A DNA stretch of 64,000 nucleotides from Sulfurivermis fontis (GCF_004001245.1 NZ_AP018724.1:2534501-2598500); one strand, 5' to 3'; shown: positions 49,497 to 58,655, counted from the stretch's first letter. Made by a program: numbers and translations. The notes: generated by a model from the letters alone, not told the origin.

Positions 49497-50831
49497 TCAG
49501 GCGCCGCCTTCGTATAGCACGCGCCAGCGACCGTCCTCGCGGGTGAGATACAGGCGCTTATCCATGTCACCGTTGAAGTTGTTGGAGCGGTAATGCTGGC
49601 GGAAGCTGGCCACCACCAGTTCGCGGCCGTTGCTGGCCGTCTGCGGGTAGGCGAACAGCGACAGATTGGACAGCGCCACCTGCTGGAAGGTCTTGCTGAC
49701 GGCGACGGCGCGCTTGCGCGCCTGCCACTTCTGCCGATCGAAGCCGGGACTCCAGAAATCCGTCGCATAGTGCGCCAGGTAACGCTCCACGTCGCCGCTG
49801 GTCCAGTCCGCCACCCAGCCGTCGAGCGCATCGAGCAGTTCCTGCCGCTCGCGGCGCCAGGTCGCCTCATCCACCCACTCCACGCGCGCGGTGATCACCA
49901 GCGGCGTCACGCCGGGGCGGATGAAGGCGGCCGCTTGATTCAGGTCGATATTGGGCAGTACCACACAGCCCTCGCTGTCCAGCGGCGGACGGCTGTAATA
50001 GGCGTTCTCGGTGCCGTGCAGCCAGATACCGTCGCCGGTCTTGCCGAGACGGCGGTCCAGCTCGTTGGGATAGTTGAGCGGAAAGGCGCCGCTGCCGTAC
50101 TTGTCGGGCAGGGCGCTGGACGGGATATGGCTAGTGATGAAGTACACGCCCTCCGGGGTGCGCAGGTCGCCGCGCAACACCTTGTTGCCGTTGGCGCGCC
50201 CGGTGCTGACGTAGTAGTCGCGCACCAACCGCGGCGGATGACCGTCGCCCTGGCGCGCGTAGATGTACAGGCGGTGATTTTCCTTGTCGACGACGATGGC
50301 GGTCTGCACCTCTTCACCCAGGGCCAGCAGGGCGCGCGGCAGGCGATCCTGCGGCAGGGCGTCGAGGTAGGCCCTGAGGCGCACCTCCGCCTCGGCGCGC
50401 AGCTGGGCCAGCGCCTCCTCCTCCGGCTGCAGCTGCGCCAGCAACGGCGTGGCGCCGATGTCGGTAACGCTCTGTGTCTGGGCCAGCAGCAGATCGCCCT
50501 GCACCAGATGGGCGAGATGGAATTTGGGGGCCCGGTCGGTCAGTTGCGCCAGTTCCTGCCGCGCCTCCTCCAGGCGGCCGGAACGGAACAGGATCAGCCC
50601 CTTCAGCAGGCTGGCCTCGTAATCCTCGGGATAGTGCGCCAGGCGCTCCTCCAGACGGGCCAGGGCACGCGGATACAGGGCCATGTCGCCGGATTCGCCC
50701 AGCTGGCTGCGCACGGTCAACGCCGCCGCCTCGCCGTCGGCATCTTGAAAGCGATGGGCGCCGTACAGGCCGACCGACAGGGTCAGCAGCACGGCGGCAG
50801 ACAGCAGTTTGGCGAGGCGGGAACGCGGCAT
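49497..50831 (-). CDS. L,D-transpeptidase (YkuD) with C-terminal NTF2-like domain
   Basis: 444 aa: N-terminal membrane anchor (~8-24), TPR-like helices (~50-165), YkuD domain (~175-320) with His272 (LHGTENA) and catalytic Cys289 (SEGCVVL), then an NTF2/SnoaL-like domain (~335-443). Makes 3-3 cross-links or attaches proteins to peptidoglycan (family knowledge). The gene downstream of the TPR-NTF2 gene by 6 nt, so one operon. Confidence 0.88.
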   Translation of the reverse strand: MPRSRLAKLLSAAVLLTLSVGLYGAHRFQDADGEAAALTVRSQLGESGDMALYPRALARLEERLAHYPEDYEASLLKGLILFRSGRLEEARQELAQLTDRAPKFHLAHLVQGDLLLAQTQSVTDIGATPLLAQLQPEEEALAQLRAEAEVRLRAYLDALPQDRLPRALLALGEEVQTAIVVDKENHRLYIYARQGDGHPPRLVRDYYVSTGRANGNKVLRGDLRTPEGVYFITSHIPSSALPDKYGSGAFPLNYPNELDRRLGKTGDGIWLHGTENAYYSRPPLDSEGCVVLPNIDLNQAAAFIRPGVTPLVITARVEWVDEATWRRERQELLDALDGWVADWTSGDVERYLAHYATDFWSPGFDRQKWQARKRAVAVSKTFQQVALSNLSLFAYPQTASNGRELVVASFRQHYRSNNFNGDMDKRLYLTREDGRWRVLYEGGA

Positions 50832-50837
50832 GGCGGT

Positions 50838-51923
50838 TTAGCGCAGTACCTTGAGATTGGTTTCCGAAGTGATCATCCAGTTACCATCCCGCAGCGCAAG
50901 GGTCATGCGCTTGAGGGTGATGTCCTTGTAGCCGGGCGACGCATAGCGCTGGCGCAGGTCGACTACCACGGTAGCGGGGGCCGGTGCCGCCACCTGCACG
51001 TCCTCCAGTTCGACCTTGATCCAGGCCGGGCGGCTGAGGCGGCTACGCCGCTCTTCTTCCCAGGCATGACGCGACATGCCTTCCGGCGCATAGGCGGCAT
51101 CATAATACGCCAGATAGGCGTCCACATTCTGCTGCGACCAGGCCCGTGCCCAGCCCTCCAAAGCGGTGACCACGGCCAGACGCAGGGCCTCCGGCACCTC
51201 GGCCACGGCCGGTTCGGCTGCAACGGGAGCGGCGGACGCGGGTTCCGGTTCGGACGCCACCATGGCGGGGGCCGGAGCGGCGACCGGGGCCGTGGAGACA
51301 GGCTGTAGCGGCGGTTCCGGTTCCGGCGGAACGGCGACCACGGCAGCCGCGGACGGGGCGGGCACCGTGACCGGCGCAGGGGGCGGGACCACGGCGGAAA
51401 CGGCGTCGGCCACCGGCAAGGGCGGCACCGCCTGCGGGACGGCGTCCAGTGCCGTCAACAACGCCAGCTGCGGCGGTTGTGCGCCGGACTCCAGACGCAG
51501 GGCCTTGGCATAGGAACTGCGCGCCATCTCCACATAAACCGTGCTCAGGTTTTCGTGCACCCGGGCATAGCGCTCATCGGTGCGCAGGGCGCGCTCCAAC
51601 AACTCCTTGGCCTCGTCCAGCCGGCCCTGGCGGGCGCGCAGGACGGCGAGATTGTTGTAGACCTCGGGCAGCCCCGGATGGGCGGCGATGAGACGCTCGA
51701 ACAGGGCGGCAGCTTCCTCCAGCTGACCGGTACCGGCCAGGGCCGTGGCGCGCAGGAACTGCGGCGCGGCGGCATCCGTTTCCGCCATACCATCGAGCGT
51801 CACCAGGGCCGCGCGATAATCGCCGGCCGCCACCTGAGCGGCCGCCGCCGCCAGCGTATCGGCCTGTACCGGCCCGCCTGCCAGCAAGACCAGACCCAGC
51901 ACCCAGTTCAGGCTCAGCCGCAT
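50838..51923 (-). CDS. TPR protein with Pro/Ala linker and C-terminal NTF2-like domain
   Basis: 361 aa, exported (signal peptide to ~21). Three or four TPRs (~22-150), a ~90-residue Pro/Ala/Val-rich linker, then a domain (~245-360) with WARAWSQQNVDAYLAYYDAAYAP that matches the C-terminus of the neighbouring L,D-transpeptidase (WVADWTSGDVERYLAHYATDF). Probably a periplasmic partner of that enzyme (inference). Confidence 0.8.
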   Translation of the reverse strand: MRLSLNWVLGLVLLAGGPVQADTLAAAAAQVAAGDYRAALVTLDGMAETDAAAPQFLRATALAGTGQLEEAAALFERLIAAHPGLPEVYNNLAVLRARQGRLDEAKELLERALRTDERYARVHENLSTVYVEMARSSYAKALRLESGAQPPQLALLTALDAVPQAVPPLPVADAVSAVVPPPAPVTVPAPSAAAVVAVPPEPEPPLQPVSTAPVAAPAPAMVASEPEPASAAPVAAEPAVAEVPEALRLAVVTALEGWARAWSQQNVDAYLAYYDAAYAPEGMSRHAWEEERRSRLSRPAWIKVELEDVQVAAPAPATVVVDLRQRYASPGYKDITLKRMTLALRDGNWMITSETNLKVLR

Positions 51924-52045
51924 CGTCTATCCTTTTGTTTAAATTAGGCAACCGGGCAGGGATTATATCAGTCTGGCGCGCCGTGTCATGGCGCGGCGCA
52001 TATCAGGGATACAATGAGCGCCAGGCGTCACGACAGGACACAGAC

Positions 52046-53656
52046 ATGGACCATCTGCTGGAACGCATCGAGAAACTCATCGACATCGGCATCGCCCTGT
52101 CGGCGGAGAGCAACATCGCCCGCCTGCTGGAGATGATCCTGCTCGGCGCCAAGGAGATCACCAACGCCGACGGCGGCACGCTGTACTCGGTGCAGGAGAA
52201 CCAGGCGGTGAAGATGGAGATCCTGCGCACCGACTCGCTCAACTTCGCCATGGGCGGCACCACCGGCACGGCGATCCCCTTCGCCCCCATCCCGCTGTAC
52301 GGCGCCGACGGCCAACCCAATCACCACAACGTCGTCACCCACGCGGTGCTCAACGACTGCACCATCAACATCCCCGACGCCTACAGCGCGGCGGGATTCG
52401 ACTTCACCGGCACGCGCGAGTTCGACCGCAAGACCGGCTACCGCTCCACCTCCTTCCTCACCGTACCGCTGAAGAATCACGAAGGCGATATCATCGGCGT
52501 GCTGCAACTGCTCAATGCCCAGAACGACGCCGGCCAGGTGATACCGTTCAGCGCCGAGGCGCAGCGGCTCACCGAGGCGCTGGCCTCGCAAGCGGCCGTC
52601 GCGCTGACCAACCGGCGCCTGATCGAAGACCTCAAGCACCTGTTCGAGTCCTTCATCAAACTCATCGCCGACGCCATCGACGAAAAATCGCCTTACACCG
52701 GCGGCCACTGCCGCCGCGTCCCGGTAATCACCATGCTGCTGGCCGACGCCGTGGCCAAGGTGCAGGACGGCCCGCTGCGCGACTTCACCATGAGCGAGGA
52801 CGACCGCTACGAACTGGAGATGGCGGCGTGGTTGCATGACTGCGGCAAGGTCACCACGCCGGAATACGTGGTGGACAAGTCCACCAAACTGGAGACCATC
52901 TACGATCGCATCCACGAGGTCGATGCACGTTTCGAGATACTGAAGCGCGACGCCGAGATCGCCTTGTTGCGCAAACGGGCGGAACACCCGACCCAGGCCG
53001 ACCTGCTGCTCAAGGAGTACCAGGACACGGTGCGCCAGCTGGAGGACGACCGCGACTTCATCCACCGCTCCAACCAGGGCGGTGAATTCATGCGCCCGGA
53101 GGACCAGGCGCGCATCGAGGCCCTCGCCCGACGCACCTGGATCGACGCCACCGGCGCGGTGCGCCCGCTGCTCACCGAGGACGAGGTGCGCAACCTCAAC
53201 ATCGCCAAGGGCACCCTCACCGACGACGAGCGCCAAGTGATCAACAACCACATCGTCGCCACCATCAACATGCTGGAGGCGCTGCCCTTCCCCAAGCACC
53301 TGAAGCGCGTGCCGGAATTCGCCGGCGGCCACCACGAACGCATCGACGGCCGCGGCTATCCGCGCGGCCTCACCCGCGAGCAGATGTCGGTGCAGGCACG
53401 CATCATGGCCATCGCCGACGTGTTCGAGGCCCTCACCGCCCGCGACCGTCCCTACAAGCCGGGCAAGAAGCTGTCCGAAACCCTGCGCATCATGGCCTGC
53501 ATGAAGCAGGACGGCCATCTCGACCCCGACCTCCTCGACGTGTTCATCAAGGAACGGGTGTTCCAGCAGTACGCCGAACAGTATCTCGATCCGGAGCAGG
53601 TGGACGCCGTCGATATCTCGCGCCTGCCGGGCTACGAGAACACAGGTACGAGGTAA
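52046..53656 (+). CDS. GAF-HD-GYP protein (c-di-GMP phosphodiesterase type)
   Basis: 536 aa cytosolic. GAF (~15-190), then HD-GYP (~215-520) with HD at 264-265 (HDCGK) and HHERIDGRGYP (GYP 437-439). A charged ~110-residue insertion lies between the HD and GYP motifs (FEILKRDAEIALLRKR, EFMRPEDQARIEAL), longer than usual. Hydrolyses c-di-GMP (family knowledge). Its last residues (GTR) are encoded by element E9. Confidence 0.88.
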   Translation: MDHLLERIEKLIDIGIALSAESNIARLLEMILLGAKEITNADGGTLYSVQENQAVKMEILRTDSLNFAMGGTTGTAIPFAPIPLYGADGQPNHHNVVTHAVLNDCTINIPDAYSAAGFDFTGTREFDRKTGYRSTSFLTVPLKNHEGDIIGVLQLLNAQNDAGQVIPFSAEAQRLTEALASQAAVALTNRRLIEDLKHLFESFIKLIADAIDEKSPYTGGHCRRVPVITMLLADAVAKVQDGPLRDFTMSEDDRYELEMAAWLHDCGKVTTPEYVVDKSTKLETIYDRIHEVDARFEILKRDAEIALLRKRAEHPTQADLLLKEYQDTVRQLEDDRDFIHRSNQGGEFMRPEDQARIEALARRTWIDATGAVRPLLTEDEVRNLNIAKGTLTDDERQVINNHIVATINMLEALPFPKHLKRVPEFAGGHHERIDGRGYPRGLTREQMSVQARIMAIADVFEALTARDRPYKPGKKLSETLRIMACMKQDGHLDPDLLDVFIKERVFQQYAEQYLDPEQVDAVDISRLPGYENTGTR

Positions 53657-53690
53657 AAGGCACGAAATACGAAAGACATGCCGTGCCGAG
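53643..53690. repeat. half element of GGTACGAG word type (E9)
   Basis: AGGTACGAGGTAAAAGGCACGAAATACGAAAGAC: three or four 8-mer-like words of the purine strand only; the complementary arm is absent. It supplies the stop codon of the GAF-HD-GYP gene and lies before the next HD-GYP gene. Confidence 0.5.
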
Positions 53691-53823
53691 CGCAGGCACA
53701 CATCAGCCCGACCGTCTTGCCGTAAGGAATCCGCCGCTTCAACCCTACAATCCTTGCTGTTATAGTTGTGCGCCATAAATGTCCGTGCTGCACGGGCGTA
53801 CAACAATAAACGGCCAGACCAAC

Positions 53824-56172
53824 ATGCAAGATTTTTCCAATCGCCCGGTCAGCGCGGTGATGAACCGCGACGTGGCCCGGGTGGAACCGCAGACGCCGCT
53901 GCGCGCGGCGCTGGAGCTGATGCGGGAACGCAGCATCAGCTCCGTGGTGGTGGCCAGCGATGGCATCGCCGTCGGCATCCTCACCGAGCGCGACGTCCTC
54001 GCCGCCCTCACCACCCTGCCACAGCAGCTCGACACCCCCTGCCACCGCTTCATGCACGGCCCGGTAATCACCATCCGCGGCGATGCCGGTTATCTCGACG
54101 CCTACCACCGCATGCTGGAACACGACATCCGTCACCTCGTCGTGCTCGACGACCAGGGCCGCATCGCCGGCATGGTGAGCGAGAGCGACATCGTGCGCGA
54201 GATCGGGCCGGAATATTTCATCCAGTTCCGCGATGTCGGCAGCGTGATGTCGGCGCACCTGTGTCTGCTCGCCGCCGGAACCAGCGTCGCCGCCGCCGCC
54301 GCGACCATGGCGCGGGACGGTCACGGCTGCGTCATCATCACCGATGCAGAACGCCGCCCGCAGGGCATCGTCACCGAGCGCGACGTCGTGCGCATCGGCC
54401 TGGAACAGCGCGACCCGCAGCAACTCACTCTCGCGGCGGTGATGACCAAGCCGGTGCTCACCATCAACGTGGATATCCCACTGCATGCCGCCATGGAGCG
54501 CATGAGCAGGAACGGACTGCGCCGCCTGGTGGTGGTGGACGGCGCAGGCCGCGTCTGCGGCCTGCTCGGCCAGCGCGACGTGACGCGCGGCCTGGAAAGC
54601 CGCTACGCCGCCTTCCTGCGCCGCGTCATCGACCGCCAGAACGAGGCGTTGCAGCAGCAGCGCTTCCGCACCATCTTCAACTCGGTCAACGACGCCATCT
54701 TCATCCACGACGCCGACAGTGGCGCCATCATCGACGCCAACCAGCGTGTCATCGAGATGTACGGTTACACCCTGGCGCAGCTCTGCCAGATCAATATCGA
54801 ACAGCTCTCCGCCGGCACACCGCCCTATACGCAACAGGAGGCGGTGCAGTATCTGCAACGCGCCGCTGCCGGCGAGCCGCAGACCTTCGAGTGGCAGGCG
54901 CGCCACCGCAATGGTCATCTGTTCTGGGTCGAGGTAAACATGCGCGCCGCGCTGGTGGAAGACAAAAAACGCATCCTGGTTTCGGTGCGCGACATCGGCG
55001 CGCGCAAGAAAAACGAGGAAAAGATGCGCCGCCTCAACTGGGCGCTGTCGGCCCTGAGCCGCGGCAACGCCGCCCTGGTGCACGCCGAAACCATCCAAGA
55101 GCTGTACGACACCGCCTGCGACGCCATCACCGATCAGGATGTCTATGCGCTGGCCTGGATCGGCATGCCGCAATACGATGCCGACAGAAGCGTGGAAATC
55201 GTCGCCCAGGCCGGCAGTGCGCATGCCTATCTGGACGGCCTCAAGGTGTCCTGGGGCGACAGCCCGCTGGGCCAGGGGCCGGTAGGCCGCGCCCTGCGCG
55301 GCAACACCACCATCGTCTACAACGACATGCTGCAGGAGGACAGCTTCAAACCCTGGGCCGAGCGTGCGCGCAAACACGGCCTCGCCTCCATCATCGCCGT
55401 GCCGCTGCGCAGCCGCGGCCAGATCAACGGCGTGCTGGCCGTGTACGCCGACGTCACCGACGCCTTCGGCCCGGACGAGGTGCGGCTGTTCGAGGAACTG
55501 GCCGACGACATCGGCTTCGGCATCGACAGCCACCGCACCCGCGCCGCCTACGAACAATCGCTGCTGGACCGCGAGCGCCACGCCTCACAATTGCAGGCCA
55601 CGCTGGAGCAGGCCATCGGCGCCCTCGCCGCCACCCTGGAAAAGCGCGATCCCTACACCGCCGGTCACGAACGCCGCGTCGCCGACCTCGCCGTCGCCAT
55701 CGGCCGCCACCTCGGCCTGGATGACAACCGTCTGCACGGCCTGCGTCTGGCCGGCTACATCCACGACATCGGCAAGGTACAAATCCCCTCCGAACTGCTG
55801 AGCAAACCGTCGAAACTCACGCCGGTGGAATTCGAACTCATCAAGCTGCATGCCGAGGCCGGCCACGACATCATCAAGGATATCGCCTTCCCCTGGCCCA
55901 TCGCCGACATGGTGCTGCAACACCACGAATGCCTCGACGGCAGCGGCTATCCGCACGGTATCACCGGCGACCAGATGCTGCAGGAATCCAAAATTCTCGC
56001 CGTCGCCGACATCGTCGAGGCCATGTCGTCGCACCGCCCCTACCGCCCGGCCCTCGGCGCCGAGCCGGCGCTGGAACAAATCACCCGGCTGCGCGGCAGC
56101 AAACTCGACCCCGCCGCGGTGGACGCCTGCCTGTACTTGTTCCGCGAAGCAGGCTATCAGTTTCCGGAGTAG
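53824..56172 (+). CDS. CBS(x4)-PAS-GAF-HD-GYP signalling protein
   Basis: 782 aa. Four CBS motifs in two tandem pairs (~5-260: SAVMNRDVARVEPQTPL, GILTERDVLA, GIVTERDVV, GLLGQRDV), PAS (~275-395), GAF (~410-575), HD-GYP (~590-782) with HD at 647-648 (HDIGK) and GYP at 708-710. CBS pairs sense adenine nucleotides, so this may link energy state to c-di-GMP breakdown (inference). Start at MQDFSN (53824); an ATG at 53779 is possible but neither has a strong ribosome binding site. Confidence 0.88.
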   Translation: MQDFSNRPVSAVMNRDVARVEPQTPLRAALELMRERSISSVVVASDGIAVGILTERDVLAALTTLPQQLDTPCHRFMHGPVITIRGDAGYLDAYHRMLEHDIRHLVVLDDQGRIAGMVSESDIVREIGPEYFIQFRDVGSVMSAHLCLLAAGTSVAAAAATMARDGHGCVIITDAERRPQGIVTERDVVRIGLEQRDPQQLTLAAVMTKPVLTINVDIPLHAAMERMSRNGLRRLVVVDGAGRVCGLLGQRDVTRGLESRYAAFLRRVIDRQNEALQQQRFRTIFNSVNDAIFIHDADSGAIIDANQRVIEMYGYTLAQLCQINIEQLSAGTPPYTQQEAVQYLQRAAAGEPQTFEWQARHRNGHLFWVEVNMRAALVEDKKRILVSVRDIGARKKNEEKMRRLNWALSALSRGNAALVHAETIQELYDTACDAITDQDVYALAWIGMPQYDADRSVEIVAQAGSAHAYLDGLKVSWGDSPLGQGPVGRALRGNTTIVYNDMLQEDSFKPWAERARKHGLASIIAVPLRSRGQINGVLAVYADVTDAFGPDEVRLFEELADDIGFGIDSHRTRAAYEQSLLDRERHASQLQATLEQAIGALAATLEKRDPYTAGHERRVADLAVAIGRHLGLDDNRLHGLRLAGYIHDIGKVQIPSELLSKPSKLTPVEFELIKLHAEAGHDIIKDIAFPWPIADMVLQHHECLDGSGYPHGITGDQMLQESKILAVADIVEAMSSHRPYRPALGAEPALEQITRLRGSKLDPAAVDACLYLFREAGYQFPE

Positions 56173-56224
56173 GGCGCGGCGTACACGGCGCGCCGGCCAT
56201 GAGCTCATGCACGAGGGAAACGCC

Positions 56225-56639
56225 ATGAAGCCACTGCTTGCCGCTACCTGCTGTCTCTTGCTGCTGTCCACTGCAGCCCGGGCACAGGACAGCGCCATCA
56301 AGACCGAGATACTGGCCCAGGCCAGCCGCAGCTGGGACTACAACCGGCTGCCGGCCTATCCGGACGGCGCGCCGGAGATCAGCGTGCTGCGCGTCGAGGT
56401 GGCTCCCGGCGCGCAGCTGCCGCTGCACCGCCATCCGGTGATCAACGCCGGCTACCTGCTCAGCGGTGCACTGACCGTGGTGAAGGAAAGCGGCGAAACC
56501 CTGCACCTCAAGGCCGGCGAAGCCGTCATCAAGGTGGTGAATACCTGGCACTACGGGAAGAACGAAGGCGACGTGCCGGCGGTGATCGTGGTTCTATGCC
56601 GGCACGCCGGGAACACCGCTCAGCGAACACAAGGAATAA
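56225..56639 (+). pseudogene. exported cupin protein, frameshifted near the C-terminus
   Basis: Signal peptide (LLAATCCLLLLSTAARAQ) and a cupin barrel with HRHPVINAGYLLSG and KAGEAVIKVVNTWHYGKNEG. At 56591-56594 the frame leaves the expected path: the 0 frame reads VVLCRHAGNT and runs to 56680, while the +1 frame reads FYAGTPGTPLSEHKE and stops at TAA 56637, which looks like the natural end. A one-base deletion or two-base insertion would explain it. Confidence 0.7.
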
Positions 56640-56652
56640 GTCGGCAGCGCCG

Positions 56653-56678
56653 ACGCTGCGGCAGGAATGCCGCAGCGT
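56653..56678. terminator. hairpin between convergent genes
   Basis: ACGCTGCGGCA-GGAA-TGCCGCAGCGT, a perfect 11-bp stem with a GGAA tetraloop, between the cupin gene and the Lrp-type gene. No U-tract; probably a bidirectional terminator. Confidence 0.6.
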
Positions 56679-56684
56679 GAAGCC

Positions 56685-56960
56685 TCACCCCCCTACCTCG
56701 AACATCGACTCCAGGTCGTGGCGCGAATACGCTTTGAAGGCCAGCAGGGTTTCCGTCTTGGTGATGGCATGGATGCTCTGCAAACGATGCGTCACCAGAT
56801 GCGCCAGGTCCTCCGCCGCCGGCACACGGGCGATGGCGATGATGTCGTACTGACCGCTCACCGAATACGCCTCGGTAATCCCGTCGATCCCCGCCAGATG
56901 CTCGGCCACCTCGTTGACCTTGTCGCGTTCGGCGTTGATGAGGATGATGGAAGTGACCAT
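56685..56960 (-). CDS. stand-alone Lrp/AsnC ligand-binding (RAM) domain
   Basis: 91 aa: VTSIILINAERDKVNEVAEHLAGIDGITEAYSVSGQYDIIAIA is the RAM effector domain of Lrp/AsnC regulators; the DNA-binding HTH is absent. Such proteins occur in many genomes and form octamer-like rings. Started at MVTSII (56960). Confidence 0.85.
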   Translation of the reverse strand: MVTSIILINAERDKVNEVAEHLAGIDGITEAYSVSGQYDIIAIARVPAAEDLAHLVTHRLQSIHAITKTETLLAFKAYSRHDLESMFEVGG

Positions 56961-57244
56961 GGCGTGACTATATGGACGCCTCCCGTTTGCCAAGGGCGAT
57001 TTTGGTGTGTTGGGACAGATAGGCTGCAGTTCTATATCCGGCCTGTTGTGCAGGAATAGACCTGCTGGCCCTGATGGAATCCGCTGACCCGCGCCTCATT
57101 CTCCTGAAGGACTCGAAGTCCTTACCGCCATACAGGTTTGGCGGGTCACGGTCTGACCTGTTTGCCATCACACTTTATCGACCTTGCGCAACCTTTACGG
57201 CGGCCACTCCTTTCTTCAAAGTGGTTGATACACTCGTCAGGCAC

Positions 57245-58270
57245 CTATGCCGGCTGACTGACGAATCCCTTTTGGTACGTCCGTTCATGGGCGAGCATCG
57301 CCCAGATCGTTCGCGCCATCTTGTTGGCCAGGGCCACGACCGCGACATTCAGCGGCCGGCGCTGGCGTAATTTCGTGACCCACGGGCCGGGGTCTTTGGC
57401 GTGGGTCAGCACGGATCGCGCACCGTGAATCAGCAAGGTGCGCAGGTAGGTGTCACCGCGCTTGCTGATGCCGAGCAGTTTGATGCGCCCACCAGTGCCC
57501 ACCTGTCGCGGCACCAGGCCGGCGAAGGCGGCGAACTCTCGCCCCGACTTGAAGGCTTTGGCGTCGCCCATGATGGCGACCGCCGCCGTGGCGGTCAGCG
57601 GCCCGACACCAGGAATTTCAGCGATTCGCTTGCAAGCTTCGTCTTGCTTGAGCCACAGCTGGATGCGCTGCTCGATGGCGGCGATTTCCCCATCCAGCTT
57701 CTCGATGCGCGCCCATTGCTCGCGCAACGTATCGATCACCATTGCCGGCAGCCGGTCTTCCAGTCTGGCCAAAGCCGCAGCAATTCCCTTCCTGACCCCC
57801 GCTTTGCCCTGCGGCATCACTTCACCGTATTCGGCGAGCAACCCCCGCAGGCCGTTAATCTGCGCGGTGCGGAACTTGACCAACTGGCTCCTCATGCGGT
57901 GCAGCGCCAGGATGGCCTGCTGTTCTTCCGTCTTGATCGCCACCGCCTTGACGTGCGGCTGCTGCACCGCTGTCCAGATCGCCCGCGCGTCCTGCCGGTC
58001 GTTCTTGTTGCCGGTGACGAACGGCTTCACCGCCTTGCCTGGCAGGAGCTTGACCTGGTGGCCCAGCGCCGTGAGTTTCCTCGCCCAGTGCTGCGCACCG
58101 CCGCAGGCTTCCATCCCAATGAGGCATGGTTGCCGGTTAGCGAAGTGTTCGAGGAACTTCTCGCGCTTGAGCTGCAGGCTCACGATCTCTCCGGTCTCCA
58201 TGTCGATCCAGTGCAACTGAAATACCCGCTTGGCGATATCCACGCCAACGACCGTTTTGCTACCATTCAT
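57245..58270 (-). CDS. IS110-family (IS1111-like) transposase
   Basis: 341 aa, full length. N-terminal RuvC-like DEDD domain (VGVDIAKRVFQLHW, GMEACGGAQHWARKL, NKNDRQDARAIW) and C-terminal transposase_20 domain with IPGVGPLTATA and the conserved Ser region GISKRGDTYLRTLLIHGARS. No frameshift. ATG at 58270 with GGAGGGTCC as Shine-Dalgarno. Confidence 0.93.
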   Translation of the reverse strand: MNGSKTVVGVDIAKRVFQLHWIDMETGEIVSLQLKREKFLEHFANRQPCLIGMEACGGAQHWARKLTALGHQVKLLPGKAVKPFVTGNKNDRQDARAIWTAVQQPHVKAVAIKTEEQQAILALHRMRSQLVKFRTAQINGLRGLLAEYGEVMPQGKAGVRKGIAAALARLEDRLPAMVIDTLREQWARIEKLDGEIAAIEQRIQLWLKQDEACKRIAEIPGVGPLTATAAVAIMGDAKAFKSGREFAAFAGLVPRQVGTGGRIKLLGISKRGDTYLRTLLIHGARSVLTHAKDPGPWVTKLRQRRPLNVAVVALANKMARTIWAMLAHERTYQKGFVSQPA

Positions 58271-58273
58271 TTC

Positions 58274-58351
58274 GGACCCTCCGGTTTGCCTGTGAAGACC
58301 TTCAGTATCTTCCACCTTGGGCACTTCGATGCCGTCGGCCCGTGAGGGTCC
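58274..58351 (-). promoter_or_regulatory. inverted repeat covering the transposase ribosome binding site
   Basis: On the minus strand GGACCCTC (58351-58344) and GAGGGTCC (58281-58274) are exact complements 62 nt apart. The second copy overlaps the GGAGGG Shine-Dalgarno just before the ATG. Folding of a long transcript would hide the ribosome binding site. Confidence 0.6.
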
Positions 58352-58579
58352 ACCTTCATCCCACCCACACCGCAAAGCTATCCACGGCGCCGGGCGCCGC
58401 AGGTCCCTCCATACCGAAGACGGCCAGCGCGCCGGATAACTCGTGTTCAGCGCTCACGGGGTGGGAGGCGTCCATTCAATTCTCCTTGGTGTGGGTTTGA
58501 TTGGTCGTTGGAGGATACCTGAGGGAGATGGGGCAGGCCAACGATCGGCGGAGGATTGTGCGCTGCGCGCGCTGATATC

Positions 58580-58655
58580 GATGCGGGGACCGCCCCGCGC
58601 GCGGGTCACTTTCGTTGTCCCGCCAACGAAAGTAACCAAAGGAAGGCGGCCCCGA
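58580..58655 (+). repeat. GCGGGTCACTTTC...GAAAGTAACC hairpin repeat, copy A
   Basis: CGCGCGGGTCACTTTCGTTG-TCCCG-CCAACGAAAGTAACC. A palindromic repeat type widely seen in Gamma- and Betaproteobacteria. Inverted relative to copy B, about 860 bp away. Confidence 0.7.

Larger units (their letters stand above)
57000..58440. mobile_element. IS110-family insertion sequence (ends not resolved)
   Basis: Contains one intact transposase gene and non-coding flanks of ~245 bp (57000-57244, with an AGGACTCGAAGTCCT hairpin) and ~170 bp (58271-58440). IS110-family elements have no simple terminal repeats, so I could not fix the ends. The flanks are where the family encodes its structured guide (bridge) RNA. 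Confidence 0.45.

Noticed and set aside
56968-57171. 67-codon minus-strand frame upstream of the Lrp-type gene
   Set aside because: No ribosome binding site, no conserved features, overlaps the IS flank.
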